A model generated the notes under the pieces. The model saw only the letters and a list, made by a program, of their open reading frames with translations. It was not told where the DNA came from and did no database searches. Source: Haematobia irritans (Eukaryota; Arthropoda; Insecta; Diptera; Muscidae). Taken from it: a DNA stretch of 64,000 nt. A program made the translations under genes and the position numbers. Positions 11,251-23,408 of this stretch are shown here, in pieces; within the stretch, counting starts at the first letter, position 1, and every line of letters starts with the position of its first letter. The stretch covers positions 65,480,891 to 65,544,890 of the forward strand of contig NC_134398.1 in assembly GCF_050003625.1 (NCBI RefSeq), in the 5' to 3' direction.

Positions 11251-12605
11251 TACCCTTCACCACTACTGTGGTACAGGGTATAATAAGTTTGTGCATTTGT
11301 ATGTAACGCCAAGAAGGAAAAGTCTGAGACCCATCGTTTAGTATACCGATCGTCTTAGAATTAAATTCTGAGTCGATTTAGCGATGTCCGTCTGTCTGTC
11401 TGTCCGTCCGTCTGTCTGTCTGTTCATGTATTTTTGTGCGCAAAGTTCAGGTCGCAGTTTAAGTCCGATCGTCCTCAAATTTGGCATAAGGTCGTTTTTT
11501 GGAACAAAGATAATCGCTATTGATTTTGGAAAAAATCGGTTCAGATTTAGATATAGCTGCTATATATATTTATCCCCGATCCGGTAATAATTGGCGTGTT
11601 TATCAACCGAACTTCTTCAAAATCAGTACATCCGAATATTTTATGAGTCTCGAAAAACTTGCAAAATATCAGCTAAATCGGTTAAGATTTAGATATAGCT
11701 CCCATATAAATCTTTCGTCCGATTTATACTCCTATGACCACAGAGGCCAATTTTTAACTCCGATTTAGTTGAAATTGTTCACAGGGAGTAAAATTAGCAT
11801 TGTAGCTATGCGTGCCAAATTTGATTGAAATCGGTTCAGATTTAGATATATCTCCCATATATAGCTTTCGCCCGATTTACACTCATATGACCACAGAGGC
11901 CAATTTTTTGCTTCGATTTAGTTGCAATTTTGCATAGCGAGTAGAATTAGCATTGTAGCTATGCGTGCCAAATTTGGTTGAAATCGGTTCAGATTTGGAT
12001 ATATCTCCCATATATAGCTTTCGCCCGATTTACACTCATATGACCACAGATCCCAATTTTTAACTCCGATTTAGTTGCACAGGGAGTAGAATTAGCATTG
12101 TAGCTATGCGTGCCAAATTTGATTGAAATCGGTTCAGATTTAGATATATCTCCCATATATAGCTTTCGCCCGATTTACACTAATTTGCCCACAGAGGCAA
12201 ATTTTTTGCTCCGATTTAGTTGAAATTTTGCATAGGGAATAGAATTAGCATTGTAGCTATGCGTGCCAAATTTGGTTGAAATCGGTTCAGATTTGGATAT
12301 ATCTCCCATATATAGCTTTCGCCGGATTTACACTCATATGACCACAGAGGCCAATTTTTAACTTCGATTTAGTTGAAATTTTGCACAGGGAGTAGAATTA
12401 GCATTGTAGCTATGCGTGCTAAATTTGGTTGAAATCGGTTCAAATTTAGATATAGCTCCCATATATATGTTTTTCTGATTTCGACAAAAATGGTCAAAAT
12501 ACCAACATTTTCCTTGTAAAATCGCCACTGCTTAGTCGAAAAGTTGTAAACATGACTCTAATTTTCCTAAACTTCTAATACATATATATCGAGCGATAAA
12601 TCATT
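11251..12605 (+). mobile_element. INE-like family 2, second copy in B1
   Basis: Full left end TACCCTTCACCACTACTGTG, GTATGTAACGCCAAGAAGG, GAGTCGATTTAGCGATGTCC, then a GTCTGTCTGTCTGTCCGTCC tract. Internal GGTT(C/A)AGATTT landmarks at 11684, 11837, 11990, 12135, 12288 and 12441 are 153 bp apart except one 145-bp unit. The normal 3' end is missing: at about 12605 the sequence passes into a family 1 element. Confidence 0.7.
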
Positions 12606-13512
12606 TGACACAAGTAGTTGTTATTGATGTAGGTCAGATGGTATTGCAAATGGGCCATATCGGACCACTTTTACGTATAGCCCCCATATAAACGGAACCC
12701 CAAATTTGGCTTGCGAGGCCTCTAAGAGAAGCAAATTTCATTCGATCCGGCTGAAATTTTGTACATGGTGTAAGTATATGATCTCTAACAACCATGCAAA
12801 AATTGGTCCACATCGGTCCATAATTATATATTGCCCCCATATAAACCGATCCCCCGATTTGGCTTGCAGAGCCTCTAAGAGAAACAGTTTTCATCCGATC
12901 CGGCTCAAATTTGGTACATGGTGTTAGTATATGGTTTCTAACAACCATGCAAAAATTGGTCCATATCGGTCCATAATTATATATAGCCCCCATATAAACC
13001 GATCAACAGATTTGACCTCCGGAGCCTCTTGGAAGACCAAAATTCATCTGATTCAGTTGAAATTTGGTACGTGATGTTAATATATGGCCCCAACCACCCA
13101 TGCAAAAATTGGTTGATATCGGTCCATAATTATATATAGGCCCCATATAAACCGATCCCCAGATTTGACCTTCGGAGCACCTTGGAAGAGCAAAATTCTT
13201 CCCATTCGGTTGAAATTTGGTACCTGATGTTAGTATAGGGTATCCATCAACCATGCAGGAGTTGGTTCCTATCAGTCCATAATAATAATAGCTCCCTTAT
13301 AAACCGATCCCCAGATTTGACCTCCGGTGCCTTTTGGAGAAGCAAAATTCATCCGATCTGGTTGAAATTTGGTACGTGGTGGTAGTATATGATATTTAAC
13401 AACCATGTGAGTTGAAATTTGTGGATGACAGTCTTTCGTACAAGTTTCTACGCAATCCATGGTGGAGGGTACATAAGATTTGGCCTGGCCGAACTTACGG
13501 CCGTATATACTT
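12606..13512 (+). mobile_element. INE-like family 1, 3' part, joined to family 2 (B1)
   Basis: Begins inside the family 1 left block (TTGACACAAGTAGTTGTTATTG) with no left end or microsatellite. It carries five units (TTTGGC/TTTGAC landmarks at 12705, 12858, 13011, 13164 and 13316; 153, 153, 153 and 152 bp). It ends with ATGGTGGAGGGTACATAAG, hairpin and TATATACTTGTT. Confidence 0.75.
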
Positions 13513-14182
13513 GTTTTTTTACTAACATTGTGTTCCACCCTAGTGCATTAACCAACTTAAATGTTGAGTCTATAGATTTTGTAAAAGTCTATCAAATTCT
13601 GTCCAAATCGAGTGATATTTAAATGTATGTATTTGGGACAAACCTTTATATATAGCACCCAAAACATTTGACGGATGTGATATGGTATCGAAAATTTAGA
13701 TCTACAAAGTGGTGCAGGGTATAATATAGTCGGCCCCGCCCGACTTTAGACTTTCCTTACTTGTTTTTTACTAACATTGTGTTTCATTCTAGAGTTTTTG
13801 TAGAAGTACAAAAAATTGTCTCCATTATAAGTATTTGTATCTGGAAATGCAAACCTTTATATAGCTCCCAGCAAATTTGAAGTAGTTGAGATGGTAACAC
13901 AAATGTTGGTCTACATAGTGGTGAAGGGTATACTATAGTCGGCCCCGCCCGAATTTAGACTTTACTTACTTGTTTTTTACTAACATTGTGTTTCAGTTTA
14001 GAGTTTTTGTAAAAGTACAAAAAATTGTCTCCATTAAAATTATTTGTATCTGGAAATGCAAACTTTTATATAGCTCCTAGCAAATTTGAAGCAGTTGAGA
14101 TGGTAACACAAATGTTTGCCTACATAGTGGTGAAGGGTATAATATAGTCGGCTCCGCCCGACTTTAGACTTTACTTACTTGT
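13513..14182 (+). repeat. Three tandem INE-like family 4 end units (B1)
   Basis: Units of about 251, 209 and 209 bp (ends at 13764, 13973 and 14182). Each starts TTTACTAACATTGTGTT and ends with CGGCyCCGCCCG-A hairpin, TTAGACTTTnCTTACTTG. Units 2 and 3 are closer to each other than to unit 1, suggesting tandem growth. Confidence 0.75.
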
Positions 14183-14256
14183 TTATAAATTATTTTGTTT
14201 AAGATTAAATAAACCCGAATTTATGATAAGCGATTCAAGGATTATCTCTATTCCTT

Positions 14257-15057
14257 ATAACTTTCATTTACACCGACGGATCTTTGCTTTCACAAGATCT
14301 CGTAGGTTTCAGTGTAACTACTGAAGATAAAGTTATGGTAAAGGCCTTAATCCAAGGATATTGTTCAATACTGTCAGCTGAGCTGATAGCTATATATGAG
14401 GCAATAAAATTTACAACTTCCAGGAGAAGACGATATGTTATCTGTTCTGATTCTCTATCGGCAATCCACACTATACTGATAATAAGCAACAACAATATTT
14501 ATTCTAGAACTATCCGGAACTACTTAACACATTATTATCCTACAATTTCGCTAATCTGGATACCTGGACATTGCGGTATTATCGGCAACGAGTTTGCAGA
14601 TTATACCGCTAAAGACACTTTAAGATCACCTCTATTTTATAGATATAATCTCAATATTAAAGATACATCAAAAGGTATTACAGATATTTTTACTAAGAGA
14701 GACACCACATATTACCAAACTTCTCAATGGTACAAACGTATAAATGTTAATAGAAATTCTATACTTAACTTGTTTAAGGAACCATCACAGATAATAACAA
14801 GAACAGATTGTATGAAATTGATCAGGATTAGACTAGGACACACCAGATTGACTCATGGCCACTTGATAAAGCTCGAAGAGATCCAGATATGCGAGTGTGA
14901 TATACCGTATTCATTGCTATTGGAACATCTTTTATGTTATTGCCCTAAATTTGATACCATTAGAAACACAATTTTTCACAATTGCGATCCACTCGAATTA
15001 ATTTCAATTCCTAAATTTAACAACATAACTAAAATCTTAAAATTTTTGAAAGACACA
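14257..15057 (+). pseudogene. Non-LTR retrotransposon RNase H and C-terminal tail (B1, 3'-truncated)
   Basis: The frame opens ITFIYTDGS and includes SAELIAIYEAI, ICSDSLSAI and LIWIPGHCGIIGNEFAD, the RNase H catalytic set D-E-D-H/D of I-group/LOA-type LINEs, about residues 5-125. After it comes LIRIRLGHTRLTHGH and a cysteine/histidine tail (CECD...LLEHLLCYCP), the post-RNase H zinc-binding region. There is no RT upstream, so the element is 5'-truncated, the usual result of incomplete reverse transcription. At 15057 the true end is lost and the frame runs on through a SINE fragment to 15153. The B2 copy keeps the native end. Confidence 0.85.
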
Positions 15058-15065
15058 ATTCAATC

Positions 15066-15117
15066 GACCTTGTGTATGCAAGGCGGGCATGCTAACCATT
15101 GCACCACGGTGGCTCCC
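15066..15117 (-). repeat. SINE head fragment at the B1 right junction
   Basis: Minus strand GGGAGCCACCGTGGTGCAAT through to CCTTGCATACACAAGG: only the 5' half of the tRNA-like head, stopping at the base of the anticodon-stem hairpin. It begins at the same internal nucleotide as the B2 left edge (21220). Confidence 0.75.
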
Positions 15118-15121
15118 CAAA

Positions 15122-15341
15122 TGCAAATATTTAATGACAGCACGCATTTCTAATTTTTCCATTGTAAACAAATTGCGGATGCGTCCTTTTTGAACACCTG
15201 TTTCTATATGAAGGAGTTGCCAGATCGAAACAAAATTTAACATGTGTTCATAACAGAGATGGAAGTTTCCAAAACAATTAACTTCTTTCTGTTTATACCG
15301 CGCTTTTTGTGCTAGGCTAAGAAGTTTCCGAACTGCCATCG
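15122..15341 (-). mobile_element. mariner 5' end fragment
   Basis: The reverse complement starts CGATGGCAGTTCGGAAAC with TTCTTAGCCTAGCAC, the same terminal repeat as the mariner at 39364, next to TA (15342-15343). It runs to the first codons MEKLEMRAVIKYL and stops where the SINE head joins. Confidence 0.8.
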
Positions 15342-15365
15342 TACAATGGCGATGGAACGAAATTC

Positions 15366-18205
15366 TACACCCTCACAAAAAATCGCTTCTGTAACATATA
15401 CTCCCAAACATATTTTGCTTCAAGCATATACATTTTTGGGTATTGCCCAAACATTTATATGTTTGATCTCTTCCAATATATAATATGTTTGAAAGCATAT
15501 TGGTCTAAACAATATATGTTTGGGTAGTCTAAGTTCCAAACATTTTGTATTTTTGCATCCAAATTCAATAATGTTGTCTTCCAAAAAACAATATGTTATT
15601 ATGTGAACATATAATATGTTTGGAAGCATTTTGCACCCAAAAATATTATATGCTTAAAAAAAATTCTCCCAAACAATATTGTGCTCAAAATTTTATTTAT
15701 TTATATATTTACAATCATAATAAATTATGAAAATAAACAGGTAATATAGGTGCTAACAACATAGGTTTTCGACCTGAATGCTCAAAATTTTGTTTCTGCC
15801 TAATTGTATATTCCCCCACATCTTTCTCACTTCCACGACATTTTTTAGTTCTTAGCACCTTTTTATACCCTCCACCATAGGATGGGGGTATATTAACTTT
15901 GTCATTCCGTTTGTAACACATCGAAATATTGCTCTAAGACCCCATAAAGTATATATATTCTGGGTCGTGGTGAAATTCTGAGTCGATCTAAGCATGTCCG
16001 TCCGTCCGTCCGTCTGTCCGTCTGTCCGTCTGTCCGGCTGTCCGTCCGTCTGTGGAAATCACGCTAACTTCCGAACGAAACTAGCCATCGACTTGAAACT
16101 TGGCACAAGTAGTTGTTATTGATGTAGGTCGGATGGTATTGAAAATGGGCCATATCGACCCACGTTTACGTATAGCCCCCATATAAACCGATCCCCAAAT
16201 TTGGCTTGCGGAGCCTTCCGGAGCAGCAAAATTCATCCGATCCAGTTGAAATTTGGTACGTGGTCTAAGTATACGGTCTCTAACAACCATGCAAAAATTG
16301 GTCCATATCGGTCCATAATTATATATAGCCCCCATTTAAACCGATCCCCAGATTTGACCTCCGGAGCCTCTTGGAGGGGCAAAATTCATCCGATCCGCTT
16401 GAAATTTGGTACCTGATGTTAGTATACGGTCTCTAACAACCATGCAAAAATTGGTCCATATCGGTCCATAAATATATATAGCTCCCATATAAACCGATCC
16501 CCAGATTTGACCTCCGGAGCCTCTTGGAGGAGCAAACTTCATCCTACCCGATTGACATTTGGTACGTGGTATTAGTATATGGTCTCTAACAACCATGCAA
16601 AAACTGGTCCATGTCGGTCCATAATTATATATAGCTCCCATATAAACCGATCCCCAGATTTGACCTCCGGAGCCTCTTGGAGGGGCAAAATTCATCCGAT
16701 CCGTTTGAAATTGGGTACCTGATGTTAGTATACGGTCTCTAACAAGCATGCAAAAATTGGTCCATATCGGTCCATAATTATATATAGCTCCCATATAAAC
16801 CGATCCCCAGATTTGAACTCTGGAGCCTCTTGGATGAGCAAAATTCATCCGATCCAATTGAAATTTAGAACGTGGTGTTAGTATATGGTCTCTAACAACC
16901 ATGCAAAAATTGGTCCATATCGGTCCATAATTATATATAGCTCCCATATAAACCGATCCCCAGATTTGACCTCCGGAGCCTCTTGGAGGAGCAAAAGTCA
17001 TCCGATGCGGTTGAAATTTGGTACATTTCGTTAGTATATGGCCTCTAACAGCCATGTAAAAATTGTCAAATTTTATTACTATAGAAAGTTTTGTCAAAAT
17101 TTCATTTCTATAGAAAGTTTTGTAAAAAGTTTATTTCTATAGCAATGTTTGTCAACATTTTATTTCCATAGAAAATTTTGTCAAAATTTTATTTCTATAG
17201 AAAATTTTGTAAAAAATTTATTTCTGTAGAAAATTTTGTCAACATTTTAGTTCTATAGACAATTTTGTCAACATTTTATTTCTATAGAACATTTTGTCAA
17301 CATTTTATTTCTATAGAAAATTTTGTCAACATTTTATTTCTATAGAAAATTTTGTCAAAATTTTATTGCTATAGAAAATTTTGTCAACATTTTACTTCCA
17401 TAGAAAATTTTGTCAACATTGTATTTCTATAGAAAATTTTGTCAAGTTTTTATTTCTATAGAAAATTTTGTCAAAATTTTATTTCTATAGAAAATTTTGT
17501 CAAACTGAATTATATACGTATTTAATCGGCCTTTTTTTGTTTAATATATACCCCTTATGGACTAACTTACAATTTAGAAGACAGTGTTAAAAAGTTTTAC
17601 GATACCTTGCCATCGGCAAGTGTTATCGCAACCCAAGTAATTCGATTATGGATGACAGCCTTTAGTAGAAGTTCCTACGCAATCCATGGTGGAGGGTACA
17701 TAAGATTCGGCCTGGCCGAACTTACGGCCGTATATACTTGTTCTGTAATACAAACATTGTAGAAGAAATTATTCAATTTTATGATTTTTTTTATTTTTTG
17801 CCGGACGGGGATTCGAACAGCGGACCACACAGTTTGTAAGGATCAAAGAAGTAGCTGATCAATTGCCCAAGGGAAAATAAAATGTTAATTTTGTAATAAC
17901 AAGCAACAACCACCAACTTAATTCAATATCGCTCCCTGTTAAATAGCGCTCCAAGCTACTAAACACATATATGTTTATAGGCTATTTCTAAATTAATATA
18001 TGTTTGCATCCAAGCATATTATATTTACAAACATTTTATGTCCCAAACATAATATGTTCTAACATATTAACATATATGTCCCAAACATGTTATGCTAGTT
18101 TATGAACATTATATGCTTGCACTCAAAAATATTGTGTTTAAAAATTTGTGTTCCAAACATATAATGTTTATAGCCAAACATATGAAAAACAGTCTTTTTT
18201 CAGTC
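15366..18205 (+). mobile_element. Element family D with AACATAT arrays, split by A2
   Basis: Left end TACACCCTCACAAAAAATCG, then scattered CAAACATAT/ATATGTTTG motifs in both orientations. At the centre is a tRNA-like relic (17806-17870, GGGGATTCGAACAGCGGACC), then more AACATAT motifs and the right end ATGAAAAACAGTCTTTTTTC. Related copies: 32450-32640, 42907-43190 and 46739-47899. INE element A2 occupies 15861-17741. No coding capacity. Terminal repeats are only weakly matched, so the class is uncertain. Confidence 0.55.
15861..17741 (+). mobile_element. INE-1/DINE-1-like element, family 1, copy A2
   Basis: Nearly identical to A1 over its whole length; the microsatellite is 24 bp shorter and I see a few substitutions (for example TTGAAACTTGG for TTGATACTTGG at about 16096). 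It sits in element D between GCACCTTTTT and TTCTGTAATAC. Uninterrupted relatives read GCACCTTTTTCTGTAATAC (about 43145) and GCACCTTTTTCTATAATAC (about 48258), so the flanks imply a TT duplication, as expected for INE/Helentron insertion. The 153-bp units and 29-bp satellite (17064-17502) are retained. Confidence 0.75.
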
Positions 18206-19372
18206 CTGGGGCGAAAGACTTTAGTCGATTAAAATATTGTCCAAATCGATTTAGATTTAGATTCATGTATATGAGAATATAACCCTTTTATATAACTCCC
18301 AACGAATTTGGAGGAATTCGATCAAATCTGGTCTTCACATTTCGGATCATCTCTGGTGTTGTTACCGTTTTGTTCCTCATGCACCTTTGGACGGGACGCA
18401 ACACTGCTAGTATCACGGTAACAAATAATGATATGAGAAACAAAAGATTTATACACATTTAGATGCTGGAGGACACCCCAAGATAGCCGCTTGTTGTTTT
18501 CCAGCCAAATATAAAGCAATCACACTAGCACCCTCGAATTCCATCAAGAATAACATTATTTCTGAATACAATAGACCAAAATGCTTTCGTAGGCTTGTAA
18601 ACTATAAAATGGACTATCAATAAAATTAGTCTCTCAACTGTCAGACGATTGGTTTTTATAATTAAAAATTGTACACTTTTCAAACCACTGTGCTCATCAG
18701 AAAAATTAGCGGTGTGCCCCCAAACAATATCTCTTGTCAAATTGTCTCGTTTAGCAATTGTTTATAATCAACGCATTATTCACGACTATCATTACAATAA
18801 CTACAAAAATAACGAAAATTACTATGGCAATGCAACGATTCCGATGGTGGCGGCAAAGACGAAAACATCTACGACGACAATAATAACAGCATAAAATACG
18901 TAATCATAAATAATGCTCAATGAATTTCCTAAAGGCGAAGCAACAACTTTATTATTGGTTTTTTACTTCTCTACCTCTTTGATTTTGAATACAGTGAATT
19001 GGCAATAGCAGCGACCAGAAGACAGTATGATGCAGAAGATGCTGTGTGTGGTAATCGCTCTGCAACCCAATGCATTATTGTGGATCAGGATCATGACTTT
19101 CATACATATAACAATATTGAAGAAAAAAAAAAACAACAATAAATAAAATAACAAAAACATGGGGAAAGGGAAGTCTTAGTAGAAAATAGCAAGAGGAAAA
19201 ATCCAAAGTAAAGTATTAGTAACTATGTATAGGGAAACGCAGCGAAAAGTGAAATAAATTGGGATCGGAAAAAATATGGCTTTAAAGGGCAGCAAAGTTC
19301 AATGAGAAATTACAGCCTTATTGGGTGCAAAAAAGGGAAATATACAGAATGTACTCATACAACACGTTTCTA
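18206..19372. other. No gene recognised
   Basis: Lower repeat content than the surroundings; possible low-copy intergenic DNA. The only ORFs are short, and none resembles a known protein family. Confidence 0.4.
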
Positions 19373-19373
19373 T

Positions 19374-19455
19374 AGGTTAGGTTGAGGAGACGGACTGGTA
19401 TTTCAGAGTCACTTAGACAGTTAGTCTATGCTGTGACTAAATTGACCTAATATAC
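19374..19455 (-). repeat. Diverged SINE 3'-tail fragment
   Basis: TAGGTTAGGTTGAGGAGACGG...TCACTTAGACAGTTAGTC matches the SINE tail in minus orientation with several changes. 19456-19801 after it is AT-rich with many AATTAATT motifs and no gene. Confidence 0.55.
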
Positions 19456-19801
19456 ACTTCTGGTGAAGGATTTTTTTTAATATTTATGTCTACAGAAAAA
19501 TGTTTTCAAACATTTTATCAAGAAATTAATTGATTCAAATATTTTTTTTAATTGAAATGTCTTCAGTCACGAAAATGATAGTATCAATCATAGTTTTAAT
19601 TGAGCGTCAAAAAAAATGCTTGATTAAAAACTTAATTGATTTCATTAACAAATTTCAATTAATTTATTAATTGATTCACTTAAAAATTTAATTCAAGAAA
19701 GTCAATTAATTCTTAATTAATTTAAAACGTAACTATTTACAATCTCTTTCATAACTGACATTTTTTGTTTTGATTAAAAAATTAATTGTATCAATTAATT
19801 G

Positions 19802-20563
19802 TACCCTTCACCACTACTGTGGTACAGGGTATAATAAGTTTGTGCATTTGTATGTAACGCCAAGAAGGAGTAATCATAGACCAACCTTTTAGTATACGGA
19901 TCGGCTTAGAATTAAATTCTGAGTCGATTTAGCATGTATTTTTGTGTGCAAAGTAAAGCTCGCAGTTTTAGTCCGACTTTCCTAAAATTTGGTATAGGGT
20001 CCTGTTTCGGCTCAAAGACGATCCCTATTGATTTCAGCTCAGGTTCAGATTTAGATATAGCTGTCATATATATTTTTCACCGATCTGGTCATAATTGGCG
20101 TGTATATCAACCGATCTTCCACAAATTCCGTACATCCGAATATTTTATGAGTCTGCAAAAAATTTGCAAAATATCAGTCAAATCGGTTCAGATTTAGATA
20201 TAGCTCCCATATATAGCTTTCGCCCGATTTACACTCATTTGCCCACAGAGGCCAATTTTTTGCTCCGATTTAGTTGAAATTTTGCACAGGGAGTAGAATT
20301 AGCATTGTAGCTATGCGTGCCAAATTTGGTTGACATCGGTTCAGATTTAGATATAGCTCCTATATATATGTTTTTCTGATTTCGACAAAAATGGTCAAAA
20401 TACCAACATTGTCCTTATTAAATCGCCACTGTTTAGTCGAAAAGTTGTAAAAATGACTCTAATTTTCCTAAACTTCTAATACATATATATCGAGCGATAA
20501 ATCATAAATAATCTTTTGCGAAGTTTCCTTAAAAGTGCTTCAGATTTAAATGTTTCCCATATT
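19802..20563 (+). mobile_element. INE-like family 2, short copy
   Basis: TACCCTTCACCACTACTGTG start, GTATGTAACGCCAAGAAGG and GAGTCGATTTAGCATG, with the microsatellite deleted. Two to three GGTTCAGATTTAGATATAG units follow, then CCCATATTTTTTAC where it passes into a family 4 unit. Confidence 0.65.
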
Positions 20564-20812
20564 TTTTACTAAAATTGTGTTCCACCCTAGTGCATTATCC
20601 AATTTAAATTTTGAGTCTATAGATTTTGTAAAAGTCTATCAAATTCTGCCCAAATCGAGTGATATTTAAATGTATGTATTTGGGACAAACCTTTATATAT
20701 AGCACCCAACACATTTGACGGATGTGATATGGTATCGAAAATTTAGATCTACAAAGTGGTGCAGAGTATAATATAGTCGGCCCCGCCCGACTTTAGACTT
20801 TCCTTACTTGCT
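20564..20812 (+). mobile_element. INE-like family 4 end unit
   Basis: TTTTACTAAAATTGTGTTCC start; ends AGTCGGCCCCGCCCGACTTT and CTTTCCTTACTTG. Same unit as 2708-2940 and 13513-13764. Confidence 0.65.
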
Positions 20813-20861
20813 TTTTAATTGGAAAAGTTTTCAGCTTCAATCAAATTTTCACACTAACATC

Positions 20862-21100
20862 AGAACGAAACAAGCTATCGAATTGAAACATGGCACAAGT
20901 AGTTGTTGTTGATGTAGGTCGGATGATATTGCAAATGGGTCATATCATTTGTTTTACAGAGACTCGCGTAACAGAAAATTTCATCCGATCCAATATGCCC
21001 TCTAACAACCATGTAAAAATTGGTTCATATCGTAGTGGTTCATATCCATAGTATTACATAGCCCCCATATAAACCGATCCCCAAATTTGACTTCTGGACT
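20862..21100 (+). mobile_element. INE-like family 1 fragment
   Basis: AACGAAACAAGCTATCGA and GGCACAAGTAGTTGTTGTTG match the family 1 left block; AGCCCCCATATAAACCGATC matches one 153-bp unit. Both ends are missing. Confidence 0.6.
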
Positions 21101-21129
21101 CTCCATCAGGTTGGCTTGTCGCAAACTTA

Positions 21130-21180
21130 GACTTTTGCGACATACATTGACTACGGTATAATACATATGTCGCAAAAGTC
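21130..21180. repeat. Perfect 15-bp hairpin beside the B2 break
   Basis: GACTTTTGCGACATA (21130-21144) and its exact inverse TATGTCGCAAAAGTC (21166-21180), loop 21 bp. It lies 40 bp from the left edge of B2. Confidence 0.9.
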
Positions 21181-21594
21181 GTAAACCTAATGTAGAAAGC
21201 CAAATTTTGAACAAAGGCGCCTTGTGTATGCAAGGCGAGCATGCTAACCCTTGCGCCACGTTGGCTCCCCAAACCTAAGTCATTTCACACATATTGTAAC
21301 GCGCCGTTCGGACTTGGCTATAAAAAGGTAAATCCGAACAAAAATCGAATCGGACTCTGTACCAGATAAACAAAGTAAACTGGTATAGAGTCAGCGTCAA
21401 GATATAAATCTCTCAATGGGGAACATTTGCTGCGAAAGAGCCCTTATTTTTCTTTTTTTTTCTTGTTTGCTCTGACATCTGTGAAAAATATTTAGTAAAT
21501 TTAGTATTCAAATTTCGAATTTTGTACCAGAAAGTGATTTTGCGTAAAGCATTAATTGTTTGTTTTCATTTAAAGTGCTGCAGAGTCGCATCGA

Positions 21595-21897
21595 ATGCTT
21601 GTCGAGGCATATAGCGATCATGCTCTATCAGAGGTAACATGCAAAAGATGATTTTAAAGGTTCAGAAATAATGATTTTGATGTGAGAAAGGAAGAACGTG
21701 GAGGACCACCAAAAAAATTTGAATACGGCGACACTTTGAGGCAAAAGCAAATGGCAGCAATGTTAAATGTTGCACAACAAGCAATTTCTGACCGTTTAAA
21801 AGCTATCGGCATGATTCAAAAGTGTGGAAAATGGGTGTCACATGAAAACAACGCTCATTTCATACCGATATACCTGGTAAGTGAACCGGAACCCTGA
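21595..21897 (+). pseudogene. mariner transposase N-terminal relic (B2)
   Basis: Same sequence as 8092-8394, including the same two stops before DFDVRKEERGGPPKKFE. Only the HTH region survives; there is no catalytic domain. Bases 21898-22365 show no gene. Confidence 0.7.
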
Positions 21898-22362
21898 ATT
21901 GCGATATGATCTAACCGAACCTAGGTTGGGCGACGCAGTATTTTAGAAGCATTATATACCTTAGAGGTCAAGATTGCGAGTTTTTGAATCATAATAAATA
22001 ATAACTAATTTTGTATTTCCCTTTGTGATCGGCTTGACCATGCTCTACTTGTCATTGGAATTTATAGTAAAGTGAATAGTATGCCAATGAAATATTCTGA
22101 AAATCTAATATTGCACTGCTTAGAATTTTCGACGCGTTTTTATTTTATTTTTTGGTACATCCACATAGCCATAATTCTCAATTGCATTGTTTGTATGTGG
22201 CAAAACATGGATCAATTTAAAAAGCGATTCTTGCGCATGAGAATCTTATAAATTATGAAAAAGGCATTATACACCACACACATACACACTCCCATGCGAA
22301 GCACTATGGCAAGTACACCCAAAGAAAAAATACTTTCCTCCTGAACGAAATTTTGGATAAAC

Positions 22363-22524
<162 letters not shown>

Positions 22525-22565
22525 ATATATTGTATATATACCCTTCACCACTACTGTGGTACAGG

Positions 22566-23408
22566 CATAAGCGTAGGAAGGCCTCTGGGGAGGGGGCTTA
22601 GACCCCCTCCCCAGAATTTGAAAACCTATTTACGATTTTCCATTTTTATAAAAAATAAACAAGCCCAGCCAAAAAAGCGTCGCCAAAAAAGTAATGAAAA
22701 TGATCTTTTTGGATCCGGAAGTGGTGCAAAATTGGCGAAGAAGCGATGAATTTAACATGGGATTGTCATAGGACGGAAGTCCTCCATTCCAACAACCGTT
22801 GCACTGAATTTGCATCACTTCTTTAGGTGTGATCCGAATTCAATATTTTGAATGTATATTAAAAAATTCTGTTATATTTTGTCAAATAAATAATTTTTAT
22901 AATTTTTAATGGATTCTAATGCTTGTCGGAACGTTTGACCTCAAATATTTTTAAAAATTCACAAGTTTTTCAGATTGGATTTAGAATTTTTTTCGACAAA
23001 ATTTAAATTATTTGTACCATTTTATGAATTCTTACTTCGTTTTTAAGGTTTTTGAAACAAAAAAGTTAAAATTTCCCATTAAAAGTATGAAAAAACCAAA
23101 TTATAAAAAATTGAATTTAAAGAACTTCCGGAGTAATTAAAATAAAGAACATCATTGGGAGTACATCTTCTGGAAGTGCTTTTAAAGTTGTGCCTTTGGA
23201 AGAACTTCCAAATTTTTTTGCTGGGAAATGTGTGGAACTACTTTTAGTTGCTTTATTATAAATTAATTTTCGAGTTATTTTGATGTCTAATTTTTTTTAT
23301 TCATTTTTATGAAATAAAACATTAATTGAAATATAAATAAATGAAATATAAATTTTTAGCTAGGGGGGCTATAGCCCCCCCTAGGAAAATTGTCAAGCTA
23401 CGCTAATG
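22566..23408 (+). mobile_element. hAT-type element with nested element E (B2)
   Basis: Same as 9037-9879: CATAAGCGTAG / CTACGCTAATG ends, 8-bp GGTACAGG duplication, and element E inside at about 22664-23225. Both insertions predate the duplication. Confidence 0.85.

Noticed and set aside
14284..15153. 289-codon frame taken as a longer LINE protein
   Set aside because: The last 32 codons are a SINE head and mariner fragment; B2 shows the real end after SLYHYL.
18649..18894. 81-codon frame in a low-repeat region as a host exon
   Set aside because: Low-complexity N/T-rich C-terminus, no domain, no visible splice structure that I could support.
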